DNA from: CAZKEW01 sp964580435
GTDB taxonomy: Bacteria; Acidobacteriota; Aminicenantia; Aminicenantales; UBA8522
Length of the DNA stretch: 24,298 nucleotides
Reading direction: 5' to 3'
NCBI GenBank assembly: GCA_964580435.1
Contig: CAZOKP010000036.1
Span: 1-24,298 of the forward strand
Shown here: positions 1 through 7,169 of the stretch, one piece after another
How the letters are laid out: each line of letters opens with the position of its first letter
How positions within the stretch are numbered: position 1 is the stretch's first letter
Notes under the pieces: generated by a model
Told to the model about the DNA's origin: nothing
Databases searched by the model: none
Seen by the model: the letters and a program-made list of their open reading frames with translations, nothing else
Program-made: the position numbers and the translations under genes

Positions 1-187
1 GCTTGTTCTCCATGAGCACGACGAGCTGCCCGCCCGGCAGGATTTCCGCATAGCGGCCGTCCGGCGCGCCCAGCGAATCTTTCGCGTTTTGGACCTCCCT
101 TTCGAGGTCGTCACCCTTAGCAGGCCGGCGGGCGGCGATTCGCAGCAGCAATCTCCCGCCGGGCCCCTCAAGCTGTCGTTGACATCT
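1..187 (-). pseudogene. N-terminally truncated coding fragment, running off the window
   Basis: The minus strand is open from a TAG at 188-190 down to base 2 and reads like real protein (for example GGRLLLRIAARRPAKGDD, then YAEILPGGQLVVLMENK at the window edge). There is no ATG in frame before the stop, so the N-terminus is missing. The open frame ends within about 10 bases of the repeated units at 197-244. This suggests that the insertion of an element removed the start of the gene. The remainder continues outside the window. I do not recognise the family. The plus-strand frame across the same bases is compositionally poor and was not preferred. Confidence 0.4.
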
Positions 188-196
188 CTAAACAAC

Positions 197-312
197 GGAC
201 ATTTTCATTTTGCTAGAACCGGACATTATCACGTTGCTGCAACGTTCGAGGAAGATAGACCCCTCCCCCGTGTAAGTCCGGCGCGTATGTTACTTTTCCA
301 TTTGCTACAATG
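197..312. repeat. Direct repeats resembling the end of an insertion sequence
   Basis: Two 24-bp units lie exactly back to back at 197-220 and 221-244. Both begin GGACATT, share the core TTGCT, and match at 18 of 24 positions. A third, weaker unit at 289-312 matches the first at about two thirds of positions (TTTTC and TTTGCTA shared). Serial direct repeats of about 20 bp near an end are typical of IS21-like and some other DDE transposons. No transposase gene, opposite end or target duplication is visible, so this would be a leftover end. The family assignment is inference. The coding fragment at 1-187 stops where the repeats begin. Confidence 0.4.
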
Positions 313-379
313 TGGATAAATAGAGCTTAAAAGAGGAAAACCCGGGAATCGTTCAAATACCAGGGGAAACGAGGGGAAA

Positions 380-493
380 CAGATAGTGGAGCTGACCGGG
401 ATCGAACCGGCGACCTCTTGACTGCCGGTCAAGTGATCAGACTAAAACCATGACCCGGTGTCACAAATCCGTTATGCAATATGCCACTATCTG
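380..493. repeat. 10-bp perfect inverted repeat enclosing the tRNA fragment
   Basis: The sequence cagatagtgg at 380-389 recurs as its exact reverse complement, ccactatctg, at 484-493. The left arm covers the last bases of the tRNA-Ala fragment and its 3' flank. The enclosed 94 bases contain the fragment and unrelated AT-rich sequence. It could be a recombination-site arm, a long-range RNA stem, or chance. Confidence 0.5.
387..433 (-). pseudogene. Orphan 3' half of tRNA-Ala(GGC)
   Basis: Read on the minus strand, this piece folds as the 3' half of a tRNA. The anticodon stem is CTTGA/TCAAG (429-433 with 417-421), the loop is CCGGCAG with anticodon GGC at 424-426, and the variable loop is AGGTC. 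The T arm is GCCGG-TTCGATC-CCGGT (395-411), and the 3' acceptor strand is CAGCTCC with discriminator A (387-394). This matches bacterial tRNA-Ala(GGC). No GGAGCTG 5' acceptor strand and no D arm are found upstream, CCA is not encoded, and loop position 33 is C instead of the near-invariant U. It is therefore not a working tRNA. Orphan tRNA 3' halves are classic att sites left by tRNA-targeting integrases. Confidence 0.7.
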
Positions 494-662
494 CTGCGTG
501 CATATCAAACTAAAAGCAGTACTCTTTAATATTATTAAAAATACTTTTTCCCACCCATCCATTCCTAATGCCTCTCTCTGTGTTCAGTCGTGGTCCTGAT
601 CAGGCAATTCTCTTATCGTTAGGAACTGGGCCATCTGATCCCCCATGTTTACCTACTTTCGC
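434..662. other. AT-rich non-coding stretch
   Basis: No open frame with a ribosome-binding site is seen in either strand. The base composition (runs such as attattaaaaatac) is clearly more AT-rich than the neighbouring genes. Apart from the right arm of the inverted repeat at 484-493, nothing structured is recognised. No terminator is evident after the lipoprotein gene that ends at 663. Confidence 0.5.
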
Positions 663-1013
663 TCAGTACGAACACCAATACGTGTATGAGTTGCATTGCG
701 CCAAGGAAGGCCAGGACATCGTGCAAGCTTCTTGAGAGCTATTTGATCTCATGAAATGAAGAGTATGTGTGCCAGCAGATACCGTGAAGGCCTGGCTCGT
801 TGTCCACGGCGCAAGGGTCGTCAACCGTGATCCGTCCCAAATAACATCATACGTGTAATTATTAACCGATTTATTCTCAAACGTGATCGTGGCTGTATTG
901 TTCTTCTGGCAGGCGGGCGTAGTCGGCTCTGGGTCTGTCGGGGTAGTGAGATTTTTACACCCTGCAAAGAAAAGCAATCCTGCACACAAGAACAAAACTA
1001 AGAAATGTTTCAT
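663..1013 (-). CDS. Small lipoprotein of unknown function
   Basis: This encodes 116 residues starting at the ATG read from 1013, which sits behind a strong Shine-Dalgarno (GAGGAGG, about 5 bases upstream). A longer reading upstream would place that site inside the gene. The N-terminus MKHFLVLFLCAGLLFFAGC is a type II signal peptide with lipobox FAGC, so Cys19 should be lipidated and the protein membrane-anchored. A Thr/Pro-rich linker (TTPTDPEPTTP) follows. The remaining ~80 residues are rich in Ser, Thr, Asn and Tyr and look like a small beta domain, with three further cysteines in the last half that could form disulfides. I recognise no family. The gene sits in AT-rich DNA next to the tRNA scar, so it may have been acquired. 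It stands alone, with no operon partner. Confidence 0.7.
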   Translation of the reverse strand: MKHFLVLFLCAGLLFFAGCKNLTTPTDPEPTTPACQKNNTATITFENKSVNNYTYDVIWDGSRLTTLAPWTTSQAFTVSAGTHTLHFMRSNSSQEACTMSWPSLAQCNSYTYWCSY

Positions 1014-1159
1014 GATAACCTCCTCTTCGCCGGAGTGAAAATTGCTTTTGATTTGGATGATAATCAACTTTCTCTCCTCTTACTATTTTGCTCCTATACT
1101 TAGAGACCATAATCTTAAGTGTAATCAAATAAACGAGTAAATCGCTCTTTGAGATGATA

Positions 1160-1348
1160 TTAGGGGTGATTTACTATCACCATATCGAAATCCCCAATCT
1201 CAAAATATTCATCGTCGAACATGTAGATGGCCGCAGAAAGCAGGCCCACGAAGCCGGCCGCTAAATCGGTGACGGAATGGTGACCCGTCTGATAGCTGAG
1301 AACCACCTGAGCCACGTTGGGCAGACCTCTCCCCGTGTCACAAATATG
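1160..1348 (-). pseudogene. 62-codon gene remnant
   Basis: Between the lipoprotein and the DUF4342 gene the minus strand has an open frame bounded by a TGA just upstream and a TAA at 1160-1162. It reads plausibly as protein (RGLPNVAQVVLSYQTGHH, then FVGLLSAAIYMFDDEYFEI). It has a higher GC content than the flanking DNA. No ATG is present near its beginning. A GTG (codon 12) is preceded by GGGGAGAGG at a long spacing, so a short GTG-started gene is not excluded. The fragment looks like the C-terminal end of a lost gene. I do not recognise the family. Confidence 0.3.
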
Positions 1349-1422
1349 TCACAAAACTTACTTAAACCCGCCTAATTCTGATAATCGGTGCTAAAAGGGA
1401 AAACGCTATTTTGGAGATGCGC

Positions 1423-1695
1423 TTATTTCGAAGTGTCGACCCTCACCACCACAATGGTCAGCTTGGAAACGAGGGCGGCGATGGCGCCGATGGCCGCCCA
1501 AACTGGGGCGACAAGAGCTCCCACGAGGCCGATGGATAAGGGGATTTCCAGGAATGTTTTGCCCTCTTCATCTTTGAGAATGATCTTGCGTATGTTGCCC
1601 TCGTGGATCAATTCTTTGATCTTGTTGATGATATCGCTGCCGCTCAGTTTGAACTCTTCGGTCCGGGTCTTCTCCTTCTTTTCTTGATCTGTCAT
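1423..1695 (-). CDS. DUF4342 domain protein
   Basis: This 90-residue protein starts at an ATG preceded by GGAGAAG. A charged N-terminus (residues 1-15) is followed by a helix (about 18-32), a beta pair KIILKDEEGKTFLEIPLSIG (38-56), and a hydrophobic Gly/Ala-rich segment (about 56-77) that could sit in or on the membrane. It ends in a short strand TIVVVRV. The pattern 'EGNIRKIILKDEEGKTFLEIPL' followed by a hydrophobic helix is that of DUF4342, whose function is unknown. The gene starts 53 bases after the kinase gene on the same strand, so the two are probably co-transcribed and may act together. That link is inference. Confidence 0.75.
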   Translation of the reverse strand: MTDQEKKEKTRTEEFKLSGSDIINKIKELIHEGNIRKIILKDEEGKTFLEIPLSIGLVGALVAPVWAAIGAIAALVSKLTIVVVRVDTSK

Positions 1696-1748
1696 GATTC
1701 TTCTCCTTCCCTTCCATTATAATACTTTTTCTTGAAAACCGCCTTCCT

Positions 1749-3140
1749 TCAACTCGGTTTCCGAGGCGCTTCAAGGACGACATCTTCGCTGATATAACTG
1801 ACGCCCGGCTCTCGTATCATCCGCTGAAATTCTTCGCCGGTCAGGTCGTCGCGAATCGCTGCGGTCACCGGCTTGCCAAAATACAGTTTTTTGTTGACCT
1901 CTTCTATGAGGCTGTTGACATGAATATAGATACTGGCTTGGGCCTTTTCAACAACCACTGTGACCCGGTCTTCTCTTATGATGACGGCCTTAACATTCGG
2001 AAATTTGGAGACCTTGGCCACCAATCGATTCAACATCCGGGCTTTCCTGTTCCTGATACGTCGATAAACGAGGAAGCCCAGCAATACGATCCATATCGAC
2101 TGAGAAATGAGCACTGTCAAGTTGATCCTTGAAAATATGAGCAGGAAGACCAGAATCAACACTACTGCTGCAAGAGCCACGCCTGGGAGGCCGAAAGGCA
2201 TCGCTGTTTTCAGCCGATCTATAATTCCTTTTAGTCCCAGACGGCGAAATGAGGACGTCTGAACTCCGGATTCTATCTCCCTTTTCAGCCGCTTCAGGTC
2301 CTCCGCAAGATGATTTGCGTCCGGGTAGCGGCCCTTGGGATTCTTCCGGAGGCAACTGTTGAGGATCCTTTGAAGCTCGGGCGGCAGGTTTTTTCGCAGA
2401 GCCGTCACCGGTTGGACTTCATCAAAGACGATGGCGTGCATTGTATCGATGGGAGTGTTCCCCTTGAAGGGAAGATGACCTGTGACCATTTCATAAATGA
2501 CTATTCCCAGGGAAAAGACATCAGAGGCTTGGCTCACCGGCCGTCCCCGAGCTTGTTCCGGGTTCATATAGGCGGTCGTTCCGACGATGGCCCCAGCTAT
2601 GGTTTTCATCATGGTTTCCGTCTGGGTGAAGTCCCCGGGAGTTTTGATCTCGGTTGTATCCATCGGCTGGTCCAGCAGCTTGGCCAGCCCGAAGTCCAGA
2701 ATTTTGGCGTATCCGTCCCTGGTGACCATGATATTATCCGATTTGATATCCCGGTGAACGATATTGGCTTTATGGGCAACGCCCAGGCCTTCGGCGACCT
2801 GCAGGGCTATCTCGATCGACCCCAAGAGGTCCAGCTCCTGTTTCATAATCAACTCATGGACGGTCTGCCCCTGGACGTATTCCATGACGATGTAGGTCAT
2901 TCCGTCGAATTCTCCGACATCATAGATCTGGGCGATAGCATGATGGTTGACGGCTGCGGCAGAGCGGGCTTCCTGGAAGAACCGCCGGACGCGGTCGGGG
3001 TTCGCGGTGAACTCGGGTTTGATGAATTTGATCGCGATCGGCCTGTTTAGTCGGGTATCGATAGCGCGGTAGACAACCCCCATGCCTCCCGAGCCTATGA
3101 GACTTTCAATCTTATAATGAGAGACAATCCTTCCTATCAT
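1749..3140 (-). CDS. Membrane-anchored Hanks-type Ser/Thr protein kinase
   Basis: This 463-residue protein (numbering from the ATG at 3140) is a PknB-like kinase that should phosphorylate Ser/Thr on cytoplasmic targets. All key motifs are present: Gly-rich loop GSGGMG (16-21), catalytic Lys38 in AIKFIK, HRDIKSDN (129-136), DFG (149-151), and the P+1 segment GTTAYMNPEQARG. Two hydrophobic helices (about 316-336 and 344-361) form a hairpin. The ~100-residue C-terminal tail (VKAVIIREDRVTVVVEKAQA...) should therefore return to the cytoplasm rather than act as an external sensor. I do not recognise that tail. An in-frame TTG at 3197 was rejected because it is the -35 element of a good promoter. 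DUF4342 follows in the same operon, and a sulfatase-fold lipoprotein is divergent. Confidence 0.88.
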   Translation of the reverse strand: MIGRIVSHYKIESLIGSGGMGVVYRAIDTRLNRPIAIKFIKPEFTANPDRVRRFFQEARSAAAVNHHAIAQIYDVGEFDGMTYIVMEYVQGQTVHELIMKQELDLLGSIEIALQVAEGLGVAHKANIVHRDIKSDNIMVTRDGYAKILDFGLAKLLDQPMDTTEIKTPGDFTQTETMMKTIAGAIVGTTAYMNPEQARGRPVSQASDVFSLGIVIYEMVTGHLPFKGNTPIDTMHAIVFDEVQPVTALRKNLPPELQRILNSCLRKNPKGRYPDANHLAEDLKRLKREIESGVQTSSFRRLGLKGIIDRLKTAMPFGLPGVALAAVVLILVFLLIFSRINLTVLISQSIWIVLLGFLVYRRIRNRKARMLNRLVAKVSKFPNVKAVIIREDRVTVVVEKAQASIYIHVNSLIEEVNKKLYFGKPVTAAIRDDLTGEEFQRMIREPGVSYISEDVVLEAPRKPS

Positions 3141-3168
3141 GCCATTTTCTGCCTGGATATGATGGTCA

Positions 3169-3197
3169 TATATATCATACGAAGATAAACGCGTCAA
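3169..3197 (-). promoter_or_regulatory. Sigma70-type promoter of the kinase gene
   Basis: On the minus strand TTGACG (3192-3197) is followed after 17 bases by TATATA (3169-3174). Transcription would begin near 3162, about 22 bases before the ATG at 3140. This is the main reason for the start chosen for the kinase. Confidence 0.55.
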
Positions 3198-3230
3198 CGA
3201 CTGCGGTATTCAGAAAGGCTGATTTTTTGG

Positions 3231-3236
3231 TATAAT
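3231..3236 (+). promoter_or_regulatory. Perfect -10 box ahead of the sulfatase-nitrilase pair
   Basis: TATAAT lies 36 bases before the ATG of the sulfatase-fold gene. The matching -35 region (around 3207-3213) is weak, so an activator may be required. It is divergent from the kinase promoter, leaving a shared control region of about 50 bases. Confidence 0.45.
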
Positions 3237-3272
3237 TAAAAGCAATTCGCTAGCAACAATATAGAAGACAAG

Positions 3273-4673
3273 ATGAAACATAAGAATGGCTTGAGGCGGC
3301 AAGGATATCGGCCCTACCTCGCTACAATAGCCTTGTTCCTAGCGGCGGCTTTGACTTCGGCCTGTTCATTCTCTTCTGATTCGGCCAATGACAAAAACAG
3401 GCCGAATGTCGTCCTAATTCTCGTCGACGCTCTCCGGCCGGACAAGTTGGGCTGTTACGGTTTTCGGGATGACATTTCGCCTGAAATCGACAGGATGGCC
3501 AGGGAGGGCGTTCTCTTCAAGAACGCCATGTCTCAGTGCAGCTGGACGCGTCCTTCCGTAGGTTCTATCCTCACCTCGCTTTATCCGAGGACGTTGGGCT
3601 TATATACGAAAGCATGCGAAATTCTTAACGACCGGTTTACGACGCTTGCGGAGGTCTTGAAGTCCAAAGGCTACCTGACGGTCGGGATAACTGCAAATCC
3701 GAACATGAACAAGGTTTATAATTTCGACCAGGGTTTCGATCACTATGTGGAAAGTGACATTGTCTGGGAAGGGATGGATGCTAAGCCCGGGCAAATAAAG
3801 TATTCGGCGACGACACAATTGAAAGCGGCTCCCGAGGTATTCAGAATCGCGACGCATATCCTTGGTGCGGATTCGCACAGACCCTTTTTCTTGTTCCTTC
3901 ACCTGATGGAAACCCATACCAGGATGTATCCAGAACCAAGCCCGGAGTTTCGCTCGATGTTCGAAGAGTACAAGCGGGACGAAGAAAGGTCGTATTACCT
4001 CAAGGTCCGCCAGGTTTCCTACGAGATTGGCCTATTTGTTCAGACATTGCTCTCGAAGCCGGGCTGCGAAAACACGCTCTTTATCATCTCCTCCGATCAT
4101 GGCGAAGGTCTTTATGACCACCCCAGCCTGCCTGATTCAAGATGGCACGGGTATCTGCTTTACGACTCCCAGGTCAGGGTTCCCTTGATCTTCTATCACC
4201 CGGCGGGCGGCAAGCAACCGCGAATGATAGAGCAAGAAGTGAGACTGATTGACCTGATGCCGACAATTCTGGATTACGTTAAGATTTCCAAAAGGCCTTC
4301 GCATATTGCCGGAAAATCTCTCCTGCCTTTGATCAACGGAACCAGGGACACTATAAACCTGCCGGAGTACTTTGTCGCAGAAACGAGGTCGAATAATAAC
4401 AATAAAGTGGCCGTCTATTCGAAAAACTTAATTTATATTGAAAACAGGGACAAATACCCCGGAGTAAACCCGCGTGAGCTTCAGAGCCGCTACAGGAGGC
4501 AGAACGGAAAACGGACGGACCTGATCAAGCAAAAGCCGGAAGTCGCTGCGATAATGGAAAGATTCCTGAAGGAGTGGGAAAGAAAATACCCCCAAGCCAA
4601 AATCACGCCCTGCAAGAAGAAAGCTTCTCCGGAAACGCTTGAGCAGCTGAAGAGCCTCGGATATCTCAAATAG
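3273..4673 (+). CDS. Sulfatase-fold lipoprotein with Thr nucleophile
   Basis: This 466-residue protein has the alkaline phosphatase/sulfatase fold. It begins with a hydrophobic signal ending LTSAC, a slightly off-consensus lipobox, so Cys31 is probably lipidated and the enzyme extracytoplasmic. The metal-site motif VLILVDALRPDKLGCYG (Asp52) and the later SSDHGEG (Asp275, His276) are present, as is WHGYLLYDSQ (His292). The nucleophile motif reads SWTRPSVGSILTS. Thr92 stands where formylglycine sulfatases have Cys or Ser in C/S-x-P-S-R, and the Arg is Val. It should therefore not be a classical FGly sulfatase. Thr is the nucleophile in related phosphatases and phosphoglycerol transferases, so the true substrate may be a phosphoester. 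The nitrilase-type gene starts 25 bases later and is probably co-transcribed. Confidence 0.85.
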   Translation: MKHKNGLRRQGYRPYLATIALFLAAALTSACSFSSDSANDKNRPNVVLILVDALRPDKLGCYGFRDDISPEIDRMAREGVLFKNAMSQCSWTRPSVGSILTSLYPRTLGLYTKACEILNDRFTTLAEVLKSKGYLTVGITANPNMNKVYNFDQGFDHYVESDIVWEGMDAKPGQIKYSATTQLKAAPEVFRIATHILGADSHRPFFLFLHLMETHTRMYPEPSPEFRSMFEEYKRDEERSYYLKVRQVSYEIGLFVQTLLSKPGCENTLFIISSDHGEGLYDHPSLPDSRWHGYLLYDSQVRVPLIFYHPAGGKQPRMIEQEVRLIDLMPTILDYVKISKRPSHIAGKSLLPLINGTRDTINLPEYFVAETRSNNNNKVAVYSKNLIYIENRDKYPGVNPRELQSRYRRQNGKRTDLIKQKPEVAAIMERFLKEWERKYPQAKITPCKKKASPETLEQLKSLGYLK

Positions 4674-4698
4674 GCCGCAAGGTATATAAGGGAGTGCA

Positions 4699-5556
4699 AT
4701 GGCTGCGAAAACCCTGCAGGTGTCCTGTGTCCAGATGCACTGGGCCAAGTCCTTGGAATTCAACCTGTCCAAGACTCTTCAGTATATCCGGCAGGCGGCG
4801 GAAAATGGCAGTCGCGTCGTCCTGTTCCCTGAAGCTAATTTGACCAGCTATTACTTCCCTTACGTTGTGAAGCTCGATCAGAAGAAAGTCCAAGAAACTC
4901 TGGCTCGAACATGTCGGGCTGCCGCCGAGAACAAGATATGGGTCATTTCTGGCACCATCCAGAAGATATCCGACCGTTTCTTGAACTTGGCTCATGTCAT
5001 TGACCCGAACGGCTCGGTAGTCCACGAATATGCTAAGGTCCATATGGCCGGGCGCCACGAGAAAAAATATTGCCGCGGCGGCAATAAACTTTCGCTTTTC
5101 AAGATCGATGGCATTCTCTGCACCTTGGTCATCTGCCGGGATGGCCGGCATCCCGAGCTATATCGCATTCCGGCTATGGCCGGCGCTCAGATCCTGTTCC
5201 ACCCCTCTTGTAGTTCGGACGAGGTCGAAGCGGTCGCCTGGAAGCGGATTTCAGGGCGCGCCCAGCAGCCTGTCGGGCCGAACTCCAAGATATTCCACTG
5301 CGTGGCGAATACGATCGGTGAATCCCCAGACGGAAAGCAGACCTCAAGCGGGTGGTCGTTCATCCGTGAACCCAACGGCATCCCGCTGGCAGAAGCAGGA
5401 TTCTATGCCGAGGAGATGATTACTGCTGTTTTGGACCTTTCGCGAGCTGACCGCTCTTATGTCCTGGACAGCATGAAAGACCCGCCATTCCTGGCAAAAT
5501 ACTGGAAAAAGATGGTCGAGGACGCTAAGAACCGCGCCTACTTGAGACCAAAATAA
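4699..5556 (+). CDS. Carbon-nitrogen hydrolase (nitrilase superfamily)
   Basis: This 285-residue cytoplasmic enzyme belongs to the superfamily that cleaves C-N bonds in amides, carbamoyl compounds or nitriles through a Glu-Lys-Cys triad. The triad is visible: Glu45 in VVLFPEANLT, Lys113 in YAKVHM, and Cys146 in VICRDGRHPE. The length fits the family. No signal peptide is present. The start is supported by AAGGGAG four bases before the ATG. The branch resembles aliphatic amidase or N-carbamoyl hydrolase types, but the substrate cannot be told from sequence alone. It follows the sulfatase-fold gene by 25 bases, suggesting one transcript. Their products are in different compartments, so any shared pathway would need a transported product. 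Confidence 0.85.
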   Translation: MAAKTLQVSCVQMHWAKSLEFNLSKTLQYIRQAAENGSRVVLFPEANLTSYYFPYVVKLDQKKVQETLARTCRAAAENKIWVISGTIQKISDRFLNLAHVIDPNGSVVHEYAKVHMAGRHEKKYCRGGNKLSLFKIDGILCTLVICRDGRHPELYRIPAMAGAQILFHPSCSSDEVEAVAWKRISGRAQQPVGPNSKIFHCVANTIGESPDGKQTSSGWSFIREPNGIPLAEAGFYAEEMITAVLDLSRADRSYVLDSMKDPPFLAKYWKKMVEDAKNRAYLRPK

Positions 5557-5606
5557 GCCTCCCATCATCCAAGAAATAGCCAGGTCCATCCGATACGGGG
5601 AATCCC

Positions 5607-7025
5607 CTAAAGCTTTAGAATATGAATCGCCTGACCAAGCGCAGCATCCACGGATTCTAAGAGAGCTTCGGAAAGCGTCGGGTGGGGATGAATCGTGGCG
5701 TGGAGGTCTTCGAGAAAAGCGCCCATTTCCAGGGCCAGGGCTGCTTCCGAGATCAGTTCAGAGACCCCGTGTCCGACCATGACGACGCCCTTGATCAACT
5801 GGGTTTTTGCATCGGCGATCGTCTTGACAAATCCCTCGGGCGCGTTCAGCGTCAGGGCTCGTCCCGATGCCCGGAAAGGGAACATTCCAGTGATTATTTC
5901 TAGCCCCTTTTCTTTGGCCTCTTTTTCGGAAAGGCCGGCCCAGGCGATTTCGGGGTCGGTGTAAATTGCGGCAGGTACCACCACGTTATCGAAAGCGGAT
6001 TGTTCCCCGGCAATGATTGCTGCCACGATCTTGGCCTGACGATAAGCTTTATGGGCTAAAAGCGGCCCTCCGATGACATCTCCTAGGGCATATATTCCTC
6101 GAATGTTTGTCTCCAGGCTTGGATTGACCCTTATAAATCCTTTCCCATCCAGGTCGATTCCGATCCTTTCGAGCCCAAGGTCTCGAGTCGCGGGAATTCT
6201 GCCTATGCAGACGAGAATCTTTTCAGCAGCAATCTCTTTTGTTTTTCCCTGAGAATCTTTTATTGTGAGGCGGTACGGGTCCGTCGGCGTGAACGATTCT
6301 GCAACATGGTCTAGGAAAAGCGATATGCCCAGTTGTTTAAGGCGGGCAGCCAAGGCTTCTCCGACTTCCCTATCGATATCGGAGACCAAAGAAGGCTTTG
6401 CTTCAACGAACATAACCTCGGACCCGAATTTCCTGAAGACCGTCCCCAGCTCCAGTCCGATATATCCGGCGCCGATGACGGCTAGGCTCTTAGGAATCCT
6501 CCCCAGGGAAAGAGCTTCGCTGGAACCTATGATATGCTCTCCGTCAAACGGAAAATTCTTCAAGCTCATGGGAGAGGAGCCTGTGGCTATTATTGCCTGT
6601 TCGAATTCAATCGTTGTCTTCAGGTCTCCAGCGCTGATTTGGGCCGTTCTTTCAGAAAGGAATCTTCCGGTTCCATTCACGACACGGGCGCCATTCTTTT
6701 CTACAAGAAGTTTGACACCTTGGGTGAGCCGTCTGACGATCTGGTTTTTCCATTCAATAAGTGCTTTGAAATCTATGGAAAGAGTCTGAATTTGGATGCC
6801 CATCGCGGCCGCGCCCTGTGCTTCCGCGATGAAATCAGCCGCGTGGATAAGAGCTTTGCTCGGGATGCACCCTTCGTTGAGACAGACTCCTCCCAGGGTT
6901 TTCTTCTGTTCGAGAAGAATAACGTCCTTCTTCAACTGAGCCAATCGGATGGCAGCCAGATAGCCGCCAGGGCCCGAGCCGATGACAAGGACCTGACAAT
7001 TCTGCTTCTTTGATTCGCTGGCCAT
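5607..7025 (-). CDS. lpdA: Dihydrolipoyl dehydrogenase
   Basis: This 472-residue FAD enzyme reoxidises dihydrolipoyl groups of 2-oxoacid dehydrogenase or glycine cleavage complexes with NAD+. It has the FAD-binding GSGPGG (16-21), redox-active disulfide GGVCLNEGCIPSK (Cys48, Cys53), the NAD-binding GAGYIGLELG, the second FAD motif IYALGDV, and the C-terminal catalytic His-Glu in HPHPTLSE. The length is standard. The start is supported by AGAGGA upstream. No E1, E2 or lipoyl-domain gene is adjacent, so it stands alone, as E3 genes often do when shared between complexes. It is convergent with the nitrilase gene and divergent from the NYN gene. Confidence 0.95.
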   Translation of the reverse strand: MASESKKQNCQVLVIGSGPGGYLAAIRLAQLKKDVILLEQKKTLGGVCLNEGCIPSKALIHAADFIAEAQGAAAMGIQIQTLSIDFKALIEWKNQIVRRLTQGVKLLVEKNGARVVNGTGRFLSERTAQISAGDLKTTIEFEQAIIATGSSPMSLKNFPFDGEHIIGSSEALSLGRIPKSLAVIGAGYIGLELGTVFRKFGSEVMFVEAKPSLVSDIDREVGEALAARLKQLGISLFLDHVAESFTPTDPYRLTIKDSQGKTKEIAAEKILVCIGRIPATRDLGLERIGIDLDGKGFIRVNPSLETNIRGIYALGDVIGGPLLAHKAYRQAKIVAAIIAGEQSAFDNVVVPAAIYTDPEIAWAGLSEKEAKEKGLEIITGMFPFRASGRALTLNAPEGFVKTIADAKTQLIKGVVMVGHGVSELISEAALALEMGAFLEDLHATIHPHPTLSEALLESVDAALGQAIHILKL

Positions 7026-7049
7026 GTTTTCCTCTTGATCTGATTTTAC

Positions 7050-7077
7050 ATTATCTCAGGGAAAAGGACTCTGTCAA
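7050..7077 (-). promoter_or_regulatory. Promoter of lpdA
   Basis: TTGACA (7072-7077, minus strand) is followed after 16 bases by GATAAT (7050-7055). The transcript would start near 7043, with a leader of about 18 bases before the ATG at 7025. Confidence 0.55.
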
Positions 7078-7101
7078 TTTATTGACCTTTTCAAGAATTC
7101 T

Positions 7102-7130
7102 TTGAAAATGCGAGCGGGAGCGTGTAAGAT
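7102..7130 (+). promoter_or_regulatory. Promoter of the NYN-domain gene
   Basis: TTGAAA (7102-7107) and TAAGAT (7125-7130) are separated by 17 bases. The predicted start near 7137 gives a leader of about 33 bases carrying the strong ribosome site GGGAGG before the ATG at 7170. It lies back to back with the lpdA promoter. Confidence 0.5.
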
Positions 7131-7169
7131 ATATTTGCATATTAAAAATATTCCGCTGGGAGGTTCCCC

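Noticed and set aside
89..319. Plus-strand open frame at the left edge
   Set aside because: It runs through the repeated units and has no ribosome site. The minus-strand reading of the same bases looks far more like protein.
380..493. A complete tRNA or a tmRNA on the minus strand
   Set aside because: The 5' acceptor strand that should pair with CAGCTCC is missing, and no proper D arm or tmRNA-like reading frame is found. Only the 3' half is recognisable.
3141..3197. TTG start adding 19 residues to the kinase
   Set aside because: The TTG is part of the -35 box TTGACG of a promoter with correct spacing to TATATA, and kinases of this type begin close to the Gly loop, as the ATG at 3140 does.
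5597..5617. Short palindromes ggggaatcccc and ctaaagctttag between the convergent nitrilase and lpdA genes
   Set aside because: The stems are very short, overlap the lpdA stop and lack a T-run. They are likely chance.
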